Of a DNA stretch of 64,000 bases, positions 39,097-49,094 are shown in pieces. Source of the stretch: Enterobacter vonholyi (GTDB lineage Bacteria; Pseudomonadota; Gammaproteobacteria; Enterobacterales; Enterobacteriaceae). How positions within the stretch are numbered: the first letter of the stretch is position 1; every line of letters begins with the position of its first letter. A program made the position numbers and the translations under genes. The stretch is taken from contig NZ_VTUC01000002.1 of NCBI RefSeq assembly GCF_008364555.1, forward strand, positions 124,001 through 188,000, written 5' to 3'. Under the pieces are notes generated by a model, which was not told the origin of the DNA, ran no database searches, and was given only the letters and a program-made list of their open reading frames with translations.

Positions 39097-40815
39097 TTAC
39101 CTGAGCCAGTTGGTTTTTGCCAGTTCGATCACCTCGTCGCCTCGGCCGCTGATGATTGCGCGCAGCATGTACAGGCTAAAGCCTTTGGCCTGCTCAAGCT
39201 TAATCTGCGGCGGGATCGCCAGCTCTTCTTTGGCGACGACGACATCCACCAGCACCGGGCCGTCGATGGAGAAGGCGCGCTGCAGGGCTTCATCTACCTC
39301 GGAGGCTTTCTCCACGCGAATACCGGTGATGCCGCAGGCCTCGGCGATGCGCGCGAAGTTGGTGTCGTGCAGCTCGGTACCGTCCGTGAGATAGCCTCCG
39401 GCCTTCATCTCCATCGCTACGAAGCCCAGCACGCTGTTGTTAAATACCACGATTTTTAGCGGGAGCTTCATCTGTACCACCGACAGGAAATCCCCCATCA
39501 GCATGCTGAACCCGCCGTCGCCGCACATCGCCACCACCTGACGCTCCGGCGCCGTGGCTTTTGCGCCCAGCGCCTGCGGCATGGCGTTGGCCATCGAGCC
39601 GTGGTTGAACGAGCCGAGCAGGCGACGCTTGCCGTTCATCTTCAGATAGCGTGCCGCCCAGACGGTTGGCGTGCCCACGTCGCAGGTAAAAATGGCGTCG
39701 TCGTCCGCGAAATGGCTGATTTGCTGCGCCAGGTACTGCGGGTGAATGGCTTTGTCGCTTGGTTTTGCGAGGTCGTCCAGCCCCTTGCGGGCATCGCGAT
39801 AGTCGCTTAGCGCCTTATCAAGGAACTTGCGGTCGGTTTTCTCTTCCAGCAGCGGCAGCAGGGCGGCAAGGGTAGATTTGATATCGCCCACCAGCGCCAT
39901 ATCGACCTTGCTGTGCGCGCCGATACTGGCAGGGTTGATATCAATCTGAATGATTTTGGCATCCGTCGGGTAGAACGCGCGATACGGGAACTGGGTACCA
40001 AGCAGGATCAGCGTGTCGGCGTTCATCATGGTATGGAAGCCGCTGGAAAAACCGATCAGTCCGGTCATGCCAACATCGTAGGGGTTGTCGTACTCGACGT
40101 GCTCTTTGCCGCGCAGGGCGTGGACAATCGGGGCTTTCAGCTTTCCGGCAAATTCCAGCAGCTCCTTGTGCGCGCCAGCGCAGCCGCTGCCGCACATCAG
40201 GGCGATATTGCTGGAGTAACGCAGCAGCTGCGCCAGCTTTTTCAGCTCCTCTTCTGCTGGTGTGACGACGGGCTGCGGGGCGTGATACCAGTGAGTGCTT
40301 GCCCCTTCTGGCGCAGCCTTGAGGGCCACATCGCCCGGAATAACGACCACAGAAACGCCGCGATTCAGCACGGCTTTACGCATGGCGATCGCCAGCACCT
40401 GAGGGATCTGCTCCGGGGATGAAACCAGTTCGCAATAGTGGCTGCATTCACGGAACAGCTCCTGCGGATGCGTCTCCTGAAAATAGCCGCTGCCGATTTC
40501 GGACGAGGGGATGTGGGCGGCAATCGCCAGCACCGGCACGTGATTGCGGTGACAGTCGAAGAGACCGTTGATCAGATGAAGGTTACCCGGTCCGCACGAG
40601 CCCGCACACACGGCCAGTTCACCCGTAAGCTGCGCTTCAGCGCCTGCGGCGAAGGCGGCAACCTCTTCATGGCGGGTCGGCATCCATTCGATGGTCTTCA
40701 TCTTGTTAAGGCTGTCGCTGAGTCCGTTCAGGGAGTCGCCGGTGACGCCCCAGATACGTTTTACGCCAGCCTGTTCGAGCGTTTTCGCTATATATGCAGC
40801 CACGGTTTGTTTCAT
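39097..40815 (-). CDS. poxB: Pyruvate dehydrogenase (quinone) PoxB
   Basis: Peripheral-membrane flavoenzyme that oxidises pyruvate to acetate and CO2, passing electrons to ubiquinone. It has 572 residues as in E. coli. The start at ATG 40815 ([17 protein letters not shown]) replaces the longer open frame up to 40890. TPP-binding [15 protein letters not shown]...VFNNS, FAD-region [14 protein letters not shown] and the C-terminal lipid-binding helix region ([23 protein letters not shown]) are present. In E. coli it is sigma-S dependent in stationary phase. Confidence 0.98.
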   Translation of the reverse strand: MKQTVAAYIAKTLEQAGVKRIWGVTGDSLNGLSDSLNKMKTIEWMPTRHEEVAAFAAGAEAQLTGELAVCAGSCGPGNLHLINGLFDCHRNHVPVLAIAAHIPSSEIGSGYFQETHPQELFRECSHYCELVSSPEQIPQVLAIAMRKAVLNRGVSVVVIPGDVALKAAPEGASTHWYHAPQPVVTPAEEELKKLAQLLRYSSNIALMCGSGCAGAHKELLEFAGKLKAPIVHALRGKEHVEYDNPYDVGMTGLIGFSSGFHTMMNADTLILLGTQFPYRAFYPTDAKIIQIDINPASIGAHSKVDMALVGDIKSTLAALLPLLEEKTDRKFLDKALSDYRDARKGLDDLAKPSDKAIHPQYLAQQISHFADDDAIFTCDVGTPTVWAARYLKMNGKRRLLGSFNHGSMANAMPQALGAKATAPERQVVAMCGDGGFSMLMGDFLSVVQMKLPLKIVVFNNSVLGFVAMEMKAGGYLTDGTELHDTNFARIAEACGITGIRVEKASEVDEALQRAFSIDGPVLVDVVVAKEELAIPPQIKLEQAKGFSLYMLRAIISGRGDEVIELAKTNWLR

Positions 40816-40966
40816 GGTTGTCCGTCTCCTTTTTGTGATAACGCTTACAAGCTTAGAAGAAAGTCTCCGTATTGCCCGTCGCATCCCCACAATTAAAAGG
40901 TGCTTTTCACGCGCAATTATTCGGCATAATCTGGCAGTGTCTCAGTTAAAACAGGAATAATTTCAA

Positions 40967-41401
40967 ATGGTTAAATCATTGTTAATTGCTGTTAATGAAA
41001 AGCTATCGTGCGACGATCTTGGCAAACTCTTGTTACGACTTGCCGTCGGCGGGCTGATGCTTTTTCACGGTTTGCACAAGCTTTTTGGCGGCGTGGGGTT
41101 TATCAGCGGCATGCTGGTGGAAAAAGGGCTGCCGGGATTTATCGCCTACGGCGTGTTGGTTGGCGAAGTCGTGGCGCCGATCCTGATTATTGTCGGGCTG
41201 TTTACGCGGCCGGCCGCGCTGGTACTGGCGTTTACGATGATTGTGGCGTGGCTGATGGTGGGAATGGGTGAAACGTTCGCCCTTGATAAGGTTGGGGCAT
41301 GGGCGATTGAAAGCCTGGTATACTTCTTTATCGGCTCGCTGGCTGTCGCGTTTTTAGGGGCAGGGCGGTTTGCGCTGGGTAAAGCGCCCGCGTGGCGGTA
41401 A
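40967..41401 (+). CDS. DoxX-family inner-membrane protein
   Basis: A 144-residue protein with about four membrane helices, beginning LLLRLAVGGLMLFHGLHKLFGG, the DoxX signature. Family members are linked to quinol oxidation or redox protection, but the biochemical role is unclear. It is divergent from poxB and not found between poxB and hcr in E. coli K-12, so it is an insertion in the backbone. aggaa precedes the start. Neighbouring poxB, which reduces quinones, makes a respiratory link attractive but unproven. Confidence 0.85.
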   Translation: MVKSLLIAVNEKLSCDDLGKLLLRLAVGGLMLFHGLHKLFGGVGFISGMLVEKGLPGFIAYGVLVGEVVAPILIIVGLFTRPAALVLAFTMIVAWLMVGMGETFALDKVGAWAIESLVYFFIGSLAVAFLGAGRFALGKAPAWR

Positions 41402-41407
41402 AATTGT

Positions 41408-41472
41408 TGGTCGGGTAAACGCAGTACCGCCCGGCAAAAAAGCCCGGTGGTGCTGACGCTTACCGGGCCTAC
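41408..41472. repeat. REP elements between doxX-like gene and hcr
   Basis: Two REP-like units: 41408-41434 (ggtcgggtaaacgcag... cccggc) and 41442-41472 (cccggtggtgctgacgcttaccgggcctac). They lie between convergent genes, like the REP pairs near artJ and aqpZ. Confidence 0.8.
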
Positions 41473-41489
41473 GAACGAACGTTTATCGT

Positions 41490-42461
41490 TTATGCGAGGA
41501 CCAAATCCCCCAGCGGATGGCACGAGCACGCCAGCACGTAACCCTCGGCAATTTCCGCGTCGGACAGCGTCATGGTGCTGGTGACGGTGTACTCACCGGA
41601 AACCACTTTGGTTTTACAGCAGCCACACACGCCAGCACGACAGGCAGCTGCTACCGGCACCTTGTTGCTTTCCAGCGCCTCCAGCAGCGTGGTCCCCACG
41701 CGGCCAAAGAAGGTCTGGGCAGGCTGCAGTTTGGTGAACTTAACGCCGCCGTTGCTTGCCGCTTCCGCCACCGGCGTGAAGAACTGCTCTTTGAAGAAGC
41801 GGGCTACGCCAAGCGCTTTCACTTCTTCTTCCACGATAGCCATGTACGGCGCCGGGCCGCAGGTCATCACCGTTCGGTTCGCAACATCCGGCACGCTTTG
41901 CAGCAGCTCGCGGCTCAGGCGACCAGGCACAAAACCGTGGGTCGCGTTGTGTTCCGCCACCAGCGTCACCGGATATTCACGCCACTCCTCGGCAAAAATC
42001 ACATCTTCCGGGGAACGGACGCTGAAGATCGTCTGCACGTCGGCCTGGGGGCGGTTCTTCGCCAGCCAGCGGCGCATCGACATAATTGGCGTTACGCCAC
42101 AGCCCGCCGCCAGCAGCAGGAATTTATCGTCATCTTTGTCGTCACAGGTGAATTCCCCCTGCGCGTCGGACAGCCAGATGTAATCCCCGCGCTTCACGTC
42201 CTGCGTCAGCCAGTGGGAGCCCGCGCCGTCGTCAATGAGGCGGACGGTGAGCGTAATGTATTCGCTCACGCCCGGCGTCGAGGAGATCGTGTAGGCGCGC
42301 AGGGTGTCCGCCGAATTGCGAATGCTGACCAGCGCATACTGGCCTGCACGATATGGATAGTAGTCATGGCACAACAGCGACAGAGTCCACACATCCGGCG
42401 TCTCCTGATGGATGTGATGAACCTGCATCCGCCACGGGCATAGTGAGGTTGGCATGGTCAT
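41490..42461 (-). CDS. hcr: NADH oxidoreductase Hcr
   Basis: Electron donor to Hcp: an NADH-dependent flavo-iron-sulfur reductase of 323 residues. FAD-binding RAYTISS, NAD-binding LAAGCGVTPIMSM and the C-terminal [2Fe-2S] ferredoxin domain (CRAGVCGCCKTKV...CSCHP) are visible. It lies 10 bases after hcp in an operon. In E. coli the pair protects against nitric oxide. Confidence 0.97.
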   Translation of the reverse strand: MTMPTSLCPWRMQVHHIHQETPDVWTLSLLCHDYYPYRAGQYALVSIRNSADTLRAYTISSTPGVSEYITLTVRLIDDGAGSHWLTQDVKRGDYIWLSDAQGEFTCDDKDDDKFLLLAAGCGVTPIMSMRRWLAKNRPQADVQTIFSVRSPEDVIFAEEWREYPVTLVAEHNATHGFVPGRLSRELLQSVPDVANRTVMTCGPAPYMAIVEEEVKALGVARFFKEQFFTPVAEAASNGGVKFTKLQPAQTFFGRVGTTLLEALESNKVPVAAACRAGVCGCCKTKVVSGEYTVTSTMTLSDAEIAEGYVLACSCHPLGDLVLA

Positions 42462-42471
42462 GAATCCCTCC

Positions 42472-44124
42472 TTACGCGCTCAGCAGCTGCTTCATATCGT
42501 CTTCAACGTTGGTCACGGAACGCAGACCGAATTTCTCGTTCAGCACGGCCAGCAGGTCCGGCGTCAGGAAGCCTGGCGCGGTCGGTCCGGTCACGATGTT
42601 GGTGACGCCAAGAGAGAGCAGGGTCAGCAGGATGACAATCGCTTTCTGCTCAAACCATGACAGCACCAGGGACAGAGGCAGATCGTTCACGCCGCAGCCC
42701 AGTTTCTCCGCCAGGGTGACCGCCAGAATGATGGCCGAGTAAGCATCGTTACACTGGCCCGCATCAATCAGGCGCGGCAGGCCTTCGATATCGCCGAAGT
42801 CCAGCTTGTTGAATCGGTATTTACCGCACGCCAGGGTCAGGATCAGGCAGTCTTCCGGCACGCTGGTGGCGAAATCGGTGAAGTAGTTACGCTCGCCGCG
42901 CGCGCCGTCGCAGCCGCCGACGAGGAAGATGTGGCGCAGCTTTTCACGGCTGACGAGATCGATCAGTGAATCGGCGGCGCCGAGAAGCGTCTCGCGACCG
43001 AAGCCGACGGTGATCAGGTGCGGGATCTCGCTGTACGGGAAGCCCGCCATCTGCTGCGCCTGGGCGATAACCGGACCGAAATCATCACCTTCAAGATGGC
43101 TCACGCCCGGCCAGCCGACGATGCTGCGGGTCCAGATGTGGTCATCGTACGCGCCGACGGTAGGGTCGATGATGCAGTTAGATGTCATCACGATAGGGCC
43201 CGGGAAGCGGGCGAACTCAACCTGCTGATTCTGCCAGCCGCTGCCGTAGTTACCGATCAGATGCTTAAATTTACGCAGCTCCGGGTAGCCGTGCGCGGGC
43301 AGCATTTCACCGTGGGTGTAGACGTTAACGCCGGTGCCTTCGGTTTGCTTCAGCAGGTTGTAGAGATCTTTCAGGTCGTGACCGGAGATCAGGATGCACT
43401 TGCCTTCGGTAGCCTTGACGTTGACCTGCGTTGGCGTCGGGTGGCCGTAGGTGCTGGTTTCACCGGCGTCCAGAATGCTCATCACCCTGAAGTTCATCTG
43501 GCCGATTTCCATTGAGCACTCAAGCAGGGCATTCATATCGGCAGGCCAGGTGCCCAGCCACGCCATGATTTTGTGGTACTGCGCATAAATCTCATTGTCG
43601 TACTGACCCAGAACGTGCGCGTGCTCCATATACGCCGCAGCGCCTTTCAGGCCGTACAGGCACAGCAGGCGCAGGCCGAGAATGTTCTCCCCAATTGCCG
43701 CTTTGTCTTTGTTCGGGGTGAATTCTGCCGCCTGGCGCTGGAGGTCGCCGAGATCGTCGCTGACCAGCTGAAGTTCTGACATCGGGTTTTCCACGCGGGC
43801 GCTGGCATCCGCCTTCAGACACTGTGCCTTCAGCGCTTCACGCAGGGCAATCGCTTCGCGGGCGTAGCCGACAATGCGCGGAGAGTCGAAGTTAACGTTG
43901 GTCAGCGTGGAGAAAAACGCGCGCGGGGCGAAGCTGTCGACGTAGTGGTCGACTATGCCGTATTCGCGGGCTTTGAACGCCCAGGCGGAAAGGCCTTGCA
44001 GAGCCGCAATCAGCAGGTCCTGCAGGTCAGATGTTTCTGCGGTTTTGCCGCACATACCCTGTGCGTAGGAGCAGCCGTTGCCTGCCGGGGTACGGATGGT
44101 TTGTTCACATTGCACACAAAACAT
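42472..44124 (-). CDS. hcp: Hybrid cluster protein Hcp (NO reductase)
   Basis: A 550-residue hybrid-cluster enzyme, high-affinity NO reductase and S-nitrosylase under anaerobic nitrate growth. N-terminal cluster cysteines C3, C6, C18 and C25 match the enterobacterial [2Fe-2S] spacing. The start is ATG 44124 rather than GTG 44130, matching E. coli [10 protein letters not shown]. Hybrid-cluster ligand regions such as [13 protein letters not shown] and [11 protein letters not shown] are intact. Confidence 0.97.
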   Translation of the reverse strand: MFCVQCEQTIRTPAGNGCSYAQGMCGKTAETSDLQDLLIAALQGLSAWAFKAREYGIVDHYVDSFAPRAFFSTLTNVNFDSPRIVGYAREAIALREALKAQCLKADASARVENPMSELQLVSDDLGDLQRQAAEFTPNKDKAAIGENILGLRLLCLYGLKGAAAYMEHAHVLGQYDNEIYAQYHKIMAWLGTWPADMNALLECSMEIGQMNFRVMSILDAGETSTYGHPTPTQVNVKATEGKCILISGHDLKDLYNLLKQTEGTGVNVYTHGEMLPAHGYPELRKFKHLIGNYGSGWQNQQVEFARFPGPIVMTSNCIIDPTVGAYDDHIWTRSIVGWPGVSHLEGDDFGPVIAQAQQMAGFPYSEIPHLITVGFGRETLLGAADSLIDLVSREKLRHIFLVGGCDGARGERNYFTDFATSVPEDCLILTLACGKYRFNKLDFGDIEGLPRLIDAGQCNDAYSAIILAVTLAEKLGCGVNDLPLSLVLSWFEQKAIVILLTLLSLGVTNIVTGPTAPGFLTPDLLAVLNEKFGLRSVTNVEDDMKQLLSA

Positions 44125-44138
44125 AATCACACCTGTTA

Positions 44139-44161
44139 AAGTTATATTTGATATACATGTT
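44139..44161 (-). promoter_or_regulatory. NsrR-like operator (with FNR-like half) upstream of hcp
   Basis: A 23-bp site with 11-1-11 symmetry, reading AAGTTATATTT G ATATACATGTT. It matches the NsrR consensus (AAGATGYATTT N AAATRCATCTT) at most positions. The embedded TTGAT is a possible FNR half-site. It lies 15 bases upstream of the hcp start; hcp is a major NsrR-repressed, FNR-activated gene in E. coli. Confidence 0.72.
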
Positions 44162-44268
44162 TAAGGTTATGCTCGTGCCGGAACGGTGAAAAGGGCTTTC
44201 TGCTACAAAATAGAGGGAGATTGATTTAGCGCAATTTTGGCGGCAGGAAACCTACCGCCAAAGAAGTA

Positions 44269-45168
44269 TCAGGCCGAGAAAAAGGCCATCAGAACCGGAA
44301 CCAGCAGGCTTAAAATAAAGCCGTGAACGATAGCCGCGGGCACCATCTCCAGCCCCCCGGAGCGTTGTAATACCGGCAGGGTAAAGTCCATCGACGTCGC
44401 ACCGCACAGGCCCAGCGCGGTAGAACGACTGCGGCGAACCAGGCTCGGGATCAGCATGATGGCGATCAGCTCTCGCGCCAGATCGTTAAAGAAGGCAGCG
44501 CTGCCGATCACCGGGCCGAATGATTCAGTAAGCAGAATACCGGAGAGGGAGTACCAGCCAAAACCTGATGCCATCGCCAGGCCGGTTTTCAGCGGCAGAT
44601 CGAGCACAAAGGCATTAATGACGCCCGCCACCATTGAACTGGCGACAACAATGACGGCAACCATCATTCCCCGACGGTTCAGGACAATTTGCCTCAGGGT
44701 CATGCCATTATTTCGCAGCTGAATACCAATAAGGAACAGCAGGAAGATCAGCGTATATTCGCTGGCCTCAGTTGCGTGCTGCAAAAAAGCCCAACCGGTC
44801 AGCCCAAGAAGAAAACCGAGCACCACGACGCCGCATAATTTTAATGATTCAAGCGCCATTGCAATTCGTGAAGGAAGCTTTTCCTGATGATGGTGATTTT
44901 TCCATGGAATAGTGCGTTCCAGCCACAGCAGCGCGGCAATATTGCACAGCAAAATAACGACTACGGTGACGACAGAATAATGGAGAATTGAGAGTAAATT
45001 CGCTGACAGGTTGTCCAGAAATGCTAGGCTAATCCCCATAAAGAAAAGAATCACGTAGACAATCCAGCTCAGGAATCGATTAATGAGCCTTAATGCGGAT
45101 TCACGATGGAGCGGAATAAGATAGCCCACGATCAAGGGCAACAAAATGATGAGGAGTCCTGAAAACAT
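44269..45168 (-). CDS. lysO: L-lysine exporter LysO (YbjE)
   Basis: Inner-membrane lysine exporter, 299 residues, same length as E. coli, with about eight membrane helices. The conserved FGWYSLSGILLTESFGP and SMDFTLPVLQR segments contain acidic residues important for export in E. coli. The start ATG 45168 is preceded by aaaagga. E. coli lysO is repressed by ArgR, but no clear ARG box is seen here. Confidence 0.95.
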   Translation of the reverse strand: MFSGLLIILLPLIVGYLIPLHRESALRLINRFLSWIVYVILFFMGISLAFLDNLSANLLSILHYSVVTVVVILLCNIAALLWLERTIPWKNHHHQEKLPSRIAMALESLKLCGVVVLGFLLGLTGWAFLQHATEASEYTLIFLLFLIGIQLRNNGMTLRQIVLNRRGMMVAVIVVASSMVAGVINAFVLDLPLKTGLAMASGFGWYSLSGILLTESFGPVIGSAAFFNDLARELIAIMLIPSLVRRSRSTALGLCGATSMDFTLPVLQRSGGLEMVPAAIVHGFILSLLVPVLMAFFSA

Positions 45169-45169
45169 G

Positions 45170-45230
45170 AACAGCCGGTCCTTTTTGAGTATCGGTTAAG
45201 CGCCAGAGACACTACCCAATAAAGGCTGTT
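45170..45230 (-). other. Inverted repeat flanking the lysO ribosome binding site
   Basis: On the minus strand AACAGCC (45230-45224) can pair with GGCTGTT (45176-45170), which ends one base before the lysO ATG. The Shine-Dalgarno lies at the base of the 3' arm, so folding could limit initiation. Seven base pairs over a 61-base span may be chance. Confidence 0.3.
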
Positions 45231-45250
45231 CAGTAAAGCGACAAAAGAGA

Positions 45251-45328
45251 GCCGGGTAGCGGCTACGCCTTACCCGGCCTTCAAGTGCACTCTCACGTAG
45301 GTCGGGTAAGCGTTAGCGCCACCCGACA
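45251..45328. repeat. REP pair between lysO and aqpZ
   Basis: Unit 1 at 45251-45281 (gccgggtagcggctacgcc... acccggcct) and unit 2 at 45297-45328 (gtaggtcgggtaagcg... gccacccgac). The pair lies immediately downstream of aqpZ on the minus strand. Confidence 0.85.
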
Positions 45329-45338
45329 CCGCGAGCAA

Positions 45339-46034
45339 TTAATCGCGTTTTTCCAGCAGGGTGCGGTACAGCACGCCGCCCAGGATACCACCGATAATTG
45401 GCATCACCCAGAACAGCCACAGCTGCTCGAGCGCCCAGCCGCCCTGGAAGATGGCGACGGCGGTACTGCGTGCCGGGTTAACGGAGGTGTTGGTGACCGG
45501 AATAGAAATCAGGTGGATAAGCGTCAGCGCCAGACCAATGGCAATCGGGGCAAAACCAGCTGGCGCATGTTTGTCGGTTGCGCCGTGGATCACCAGCAGG
45601 AAGCCGGCGGTCAGCACAATTTCAATCACGATGGCAGACAACATGGAGTAGCCGCCCGGAGAATGCTCGCCGAAGCCGTTAGAGGCAAAGCCGCTGGCCG
45701 CCGCGTCGAACCCGGCTTTACCGCTGGCAATTACGTACAGAACGCCAGCCGCAATAATACCGCCAACCACCTGCGCCACAATATAACCAATTACCTCTTT
45801 CGCCGGAAAACGACCGCCGGCCCATAAACCTAATGTCACGGCCGGGTTAAAATGACCGCCGGAAATATGCCCGACGGCAAACGCCATGGTTAATACGGTT
45901 AAACCAAAAGCCAGCGCGACGCCGACAAAACCAATGCCTAATTCCGGGAATGCTGCTGCCAGAATGGCACTACCGCAGCCACCAAATACCAGCCAGAATG
46001 TACCAAAGCATTCTGCTGCCAATTTTCTAAACAT
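45339..46034 (-). CDS. aqpZ: Aquaporin Z
   Basis: Tetrameric water channel, 231 residues as in E. coli. The start is ATG 46034 ([19 protein letters not shown]), not the extended frame to 46145. Both NPA boxes are visible ([10 protein letters not shown] and SVNPARS), as is the selectivity-filter region. Six helices plus two re-entrant loops are predicted. Confidence 0.97.
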   Translation of the reverse strand: MFRKLAAECFGTFWLVFGGCGSAILAAAFPELGIGFVGVALAFGLTVLTMAFAVGHISGGHFNPAVTLGLWAGGRFPAKEVIGYIVAQVVGGIIAAGVLYVIASGKAGFDAAASGFASNGFGEHSPGGYSMLSAIVIEIVLTAGFLLVIHGATDKHAPAGFAPIAIGLALTLIHLISIPVTNTSVNPARSTAVAIFQGGWALEQLWLFWVMPIIGGILGGVLYRTLLEKRD

Positions 46035-46323
46035 AACCACCTCAAAAATTTTCCGCACGCTTTCCCGCGCGCGGGATATATCGCCATAAAGGGATGACGA
46101 CTCGAAGAGCCCGTATTTTAGAAACCAACAACATCCCTTCGCCACTTAAATAAATTCGATTAATTTGATTTAAGGCAATGTGATGTCAATCCTTGTTCAA
46201 ATCAGCGGTAAATAGAGCATAGACCAATTCTTGTAAGGGTGAATGTTATGCTGTCGTGACAGAGCACCTCCCGCTATACTGCTGATAACTTGAAGGAAAA
46301 AGTGATCATTTGTCGGGGGATTT
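46035..46323. promoter_or_regulatory. aqpZ-ybjD divergent intergenic region
   Basis: A 289-base gap with promoters for both genes. In the aqpZ leader are a perfect 12-bp palindrome CCCGCGCGCGGG (46064-46075) and an 8-bp inverted repeat AAGGGATG/CATCCCTT (46089-46096, 46132-46139). The far half is AT-rich. A TATACT (46274-46279) may be the ybjD -10; no good -35 accompanies it. Confidence 0.4.
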
Positions 46324-47982
46324 ATGCTTCTCGAACGTGTGGAAATTGTCGGGTTTCGCGGTATTAACCGCCTGTCACTGCAGCTGGAGCAAAACAACGT
46401 CCTGATCGGCGAGAACGCGTGGGGCAAGTCCAGCCTGCTGGATGCATTGACGCTACTGCTTTCGCCCGAGGACGATCTGTATCACTTTGTCCGCGACGAT
46501 TTCTGGTTTCCACCCGGCGACGTGACGGGGCGCGAGAAGCACCTGCACATCATCCTGACGTTCCGCGAATCCGAGCCCGGACGTCACCGCGTGCGTCGCT
46601 TCCGCCCGCTGTCACCCTGTTGGGTGCCGTGCGATGACGGTTTTCAACGGATTTTCTACCGGCTGGAAGGTGAGATGGCGGAGAACGAGGGGGTACTCAC
46701 CCTGCGTGATTTTCTCGATGAGAAAGCTAACCCCATCCCGCTGGACAATATCGACGATCTGGCCCGTCACCTGATCCGTCTGACGCCTGTGTTACGCCTG
46801 CGCGATGCGCGTTTTATGCGGCGTATTCGTAACGGTACCGTACCCAATATGCCGGAAGTGGAAGTCACCGCCCGCGAGCTGGATTTTCTGGCAAGAGAGC
46901 TGGTGTCGCGTCCGCAGAATCTTACTGATGGCCAAATTCGTCAGGGGTTGTCCGCAATGGTACAGCTTCTGGAGCACTATTTTTCCGAACAGGGAACGTC
47001 TGAGTCGCGCCATCGCCTGATGCGCCGCCGCTCTCATGATGAGCAGCGAAGCTGGCGTTATCTCGACATCATTAACCGGATGATCGACCGGCCCGGAGGT
47101 CGTACCCATCGGGTGATTCTGCTGGGGCTGTTTTCAACGCTTCTGCAGGCCAAAGGCACCGTTCGTCTTGACCGGGACGCCCGGCCGCTGCTGCTGGTGG
47201 AAGACCCGGAAACGCGCCTCCATCCCATCATGCTCTCCGTGGCATGGCATCTGCTGAATCTGCTGCCGCTCCAGCGTGTCACGACCACCAATTCCGGGGA
47301 GCTATTATCGCTGACGCCGGTAGAACACGTCTGTCGCCTGGTGCGTGAATCCTCCCGCGTCTCCGCTTTCCGGCTTGGGCCGGGCGGTTTGAACGCGGAA
47401 GACGGGCGGCGCATCGCTTTCCATATTCGCTTTAACCGGGCGTCGTCGCTCTTTGCCCGATGCTGGCTGCTGGTTGAGGGGGAAACGGAAACCTGGGTCA
47501 TCAACGAACTGGCGCGCCAGTGCGGCCACCATTTTGATGCGGAAGGCATCAAGGTTATCGAGTTCGCCCAGTCGGGATTAAAGGCACTGATAAAATTTGC
47601 CCGCCGGATGGGGATCGAGTGGCACGTTCTGGTCGACGGCGATGAGGCGGGCAAAAAATATGCCTCGACCGTGCGAAGCCTGCTGAGTAACGAGCGAGAG
47701 GAAGAGCGCGACCATTTAACTATGCTGCCCGCCATGGACATGGAACACTTTATGTATCGTCAGGGGTTTGACGACGTATTCCACCGAATTGCCATGGTGC
47801 CGGTCGATGTCCCGATGAATATGCGGCGCGTGATCGCCAAAGCTATTCATCGTTCCTCAAAACCGGATTTAGCCATTGAAGTGGCGACGGAGGCGGGGAG
47901 GCGGGGCGTGGAGGCGGTACCGACCCTGTTGCGGAAGATGTTCTCCCGCGTGCTGTGGCTGGCTCGCGGGAGAGCGGATTAA
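46324..47982 (+). CDS. ybjD: OLD-family ATP-dependent endonuclease-like protein YbjD
   Basis: A 552-residue protein with an N-terminal ABC/SMC-like ATPase and a C-terminal TOPRIM nuclease domain. Walker A is GENAWGKSS (about 29-37), signature and Walker B region LLLVEDPETRLHP. TOPRIM motifs LLVEGETETWVI and LVDGDEAGKKY supply the metal-binding acids. OLD proteins act as ATPase-nucleases, some in phage defence; YbjD itself has no assigned role. The start follows a gggg-containing leader. It converges with and overlaps ybjX by four bases. Confidence 0.94.
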   Translation: MLLERVEIVGFRGINRLSLQLEQNNVLIGENAWGKSSLLDALTLLLSPEDDLYHFVRDDFWFPPGDVTGREKHLHIILTFRESEPGRHRVRRFRPLSPCWVPCDDGFQRIFYRLEGEMAENEGVLTLRDFLDEKANPIPLDNIDDLARHLIRLTPVLRLRDARFMRRIRNGTVPNMPEVEVTARELDFLARELVSRPQNLTDGQIRQGLSAMVQLLEHYFSEQGTSESRHRLMRRRSHDEQRSWRYLDIINRMIDRPGGRTHRVILLGLFSTLLQAKGTVRLDRDARPLLLVEDPETRLHPIMLSVAWHLLNLLPLQRVTTTNSGELLSLTPVEHVCRLVRESSRVSAFRLGPGGLNAEDGRRIAFHIRFNRASSLFARCWLLVEGETETWVINELARQCGHHFDAEGIKVIEFAQSGLKALIKFARRMGIEWHVLVDGDEAGKKYASTVRSLLSNEREEERDHLTMLPAMDMEHFMYRQGFDDVFHRIAMVPVDVPMNMRRVIAKAIHRSSKPDLAIEVATEAGRRGVEAVPTLLRKMFSRVLWLARGRAD

Positions 47983-48935
47983 CGTTGGGTCGCCTGTTTC
48001 ACCTGCTGAATCAGGCTATCCAGCAGCTCGTAGCGGCGGCGATATTCGGAACGCTTTTTGCTGGCGATCTCTTCCATCGGTTTACGCGGCATGACGAGCG
48101 GCAGCATAAAGTTACCGCTGTCCTGCTTTTCACCGCCGATGGAGATCCAGAAACTGTCGTAATCGGCCAACAGTTTCCCCTCTTTTTTCTTGCGGTAGCG
48201 CCAGCTGCGATAAATGTGCGTATCGTTACTGACGGCGACAATTTGCTCTACCGGGAACGCGGCGCCGAGGGTCATGGCGGCCTCGACCAGCAGACGTTTT
48301 GGGAACAGGCCATGGCAGGCTTTTGTCGCACCCTGGATCAGCTCATGCGGAACATGCGCTTTTGCGCCCTGCAAACCGCCAATGAACAGCGTCGATTTTC
48401 CCTCAAACTGGCAGAGGGTAAAGGTCATCTCCGCCAGCGCCGTATTTTGACCGTCACAGAAAACGAGGGTAGCTTCTCCCTCTTTATCCATAAACGCATC
48501 GGCACACAGACGGACGGTAAATTGCTGTTCATCTTTTCCGGTTAAGGTCAGCAGAGTCACGCCCTGCTTTGAAAGATAACCACTGGTCAGCTTTGCCGGC
48601 AGCTGGCGACACATCATCTGATAGTGCCATGACAGCGATTCCAGCGTACGCTGTCTATCCATATTGACCGTCAACCACGGACGATGAAGGCGGCAGGGCA
48701 GTCCCGGCTGAACCTGGAGCATTTGCATCAGGTGCGGATGTTCTGCAAGGTCAGACAGCAGGCGAGCGGTGCTGAGCGGTGTCGCCAGTGAACGCAGCAT
48801 GAACTTACGTCTGTAGGCGGTTTTTTCCCATGCCAGCCCGGGCGCGAACTCACCGAAAGCCAGTTTTTTGAAGAGCTGCCAGCCGGATTTAGGCTGCGGC
48901 AGGTTTGAAAGTGATGTGTCGACGATAGATGACAT
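47979..48935 (-). CDS. ybjX: VirK/YbjX family protein
   Basis: A 318-residue protein of the DUF535/VirK family (E. coli YbjX about 330). Salmonella VirK/YbjX relatives are tied to resistance to antimicrobial peptides and are PhoP-regulated. The conserved SNDTHIYRSWRYRKKKEGKLLADYDSFW lies in the C-terminal third. No signal peptide is evident. Its 3' end overlaps ybjD tail to tail. Confidence 0.92.
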   Translation of the reverse strand: MSSIVDTSLSNLPQPKSGWQLFKKLAFGEFAPGLAWEKTAYRRKFMLRSLATPLSTARLLSDLAEHPHLMQMLQVQPGLPCRLHRPWLTVNMDRQRTLESLSWHYQMMCRQLPAKLTSGYLSKQGVTLLTLTGKDEQQFTVRLCADAFMDKEGEATLVFCDGQNTALAEMTFTLCQFEGKSTLFIGGLQGAKAHVPHELIQGATKACHGLFPKRLLVEAAMTLGAAFPVEQIVAVSNDTHIYRSWRYRKKKEGKLLADYDSFWISIGGEKQDSGNFMLPLVMPRKPMEEIASKKRSEYRRRYELLDSLIQQVKQATQR

Positions 48936-48983
48936 GGTAGATCCTGATCCTTTTGGAATATCGCTATTTCAACAGGAGAAATG

Positions 48984-49000
48984 TCAACGTCTCGTAAACA
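48984..49000 (-). promoter_or_regulatory. Possible PhoP box upstream of ybjX
   Basis: On the minus strand TGTTTA-CGAGA-CGTTGA matches the PhoP direct repeat (TGTTTA-N5-TGTTTA) fully in the first half and 4 of 6 in the second. It lies 49 bases upstream of the ybjX start. PhoP control of ybjX is known in related enterics. Confidence 0.4.
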
Positions 49001-49094
49001 AATTAGGGCGATTTCAGAGAACAGGGGTTTCGTTGAGGAGTCGTTTAGATAGAATCAACATTTATAATTGCCAGAACATTTATTTGGAATATTT

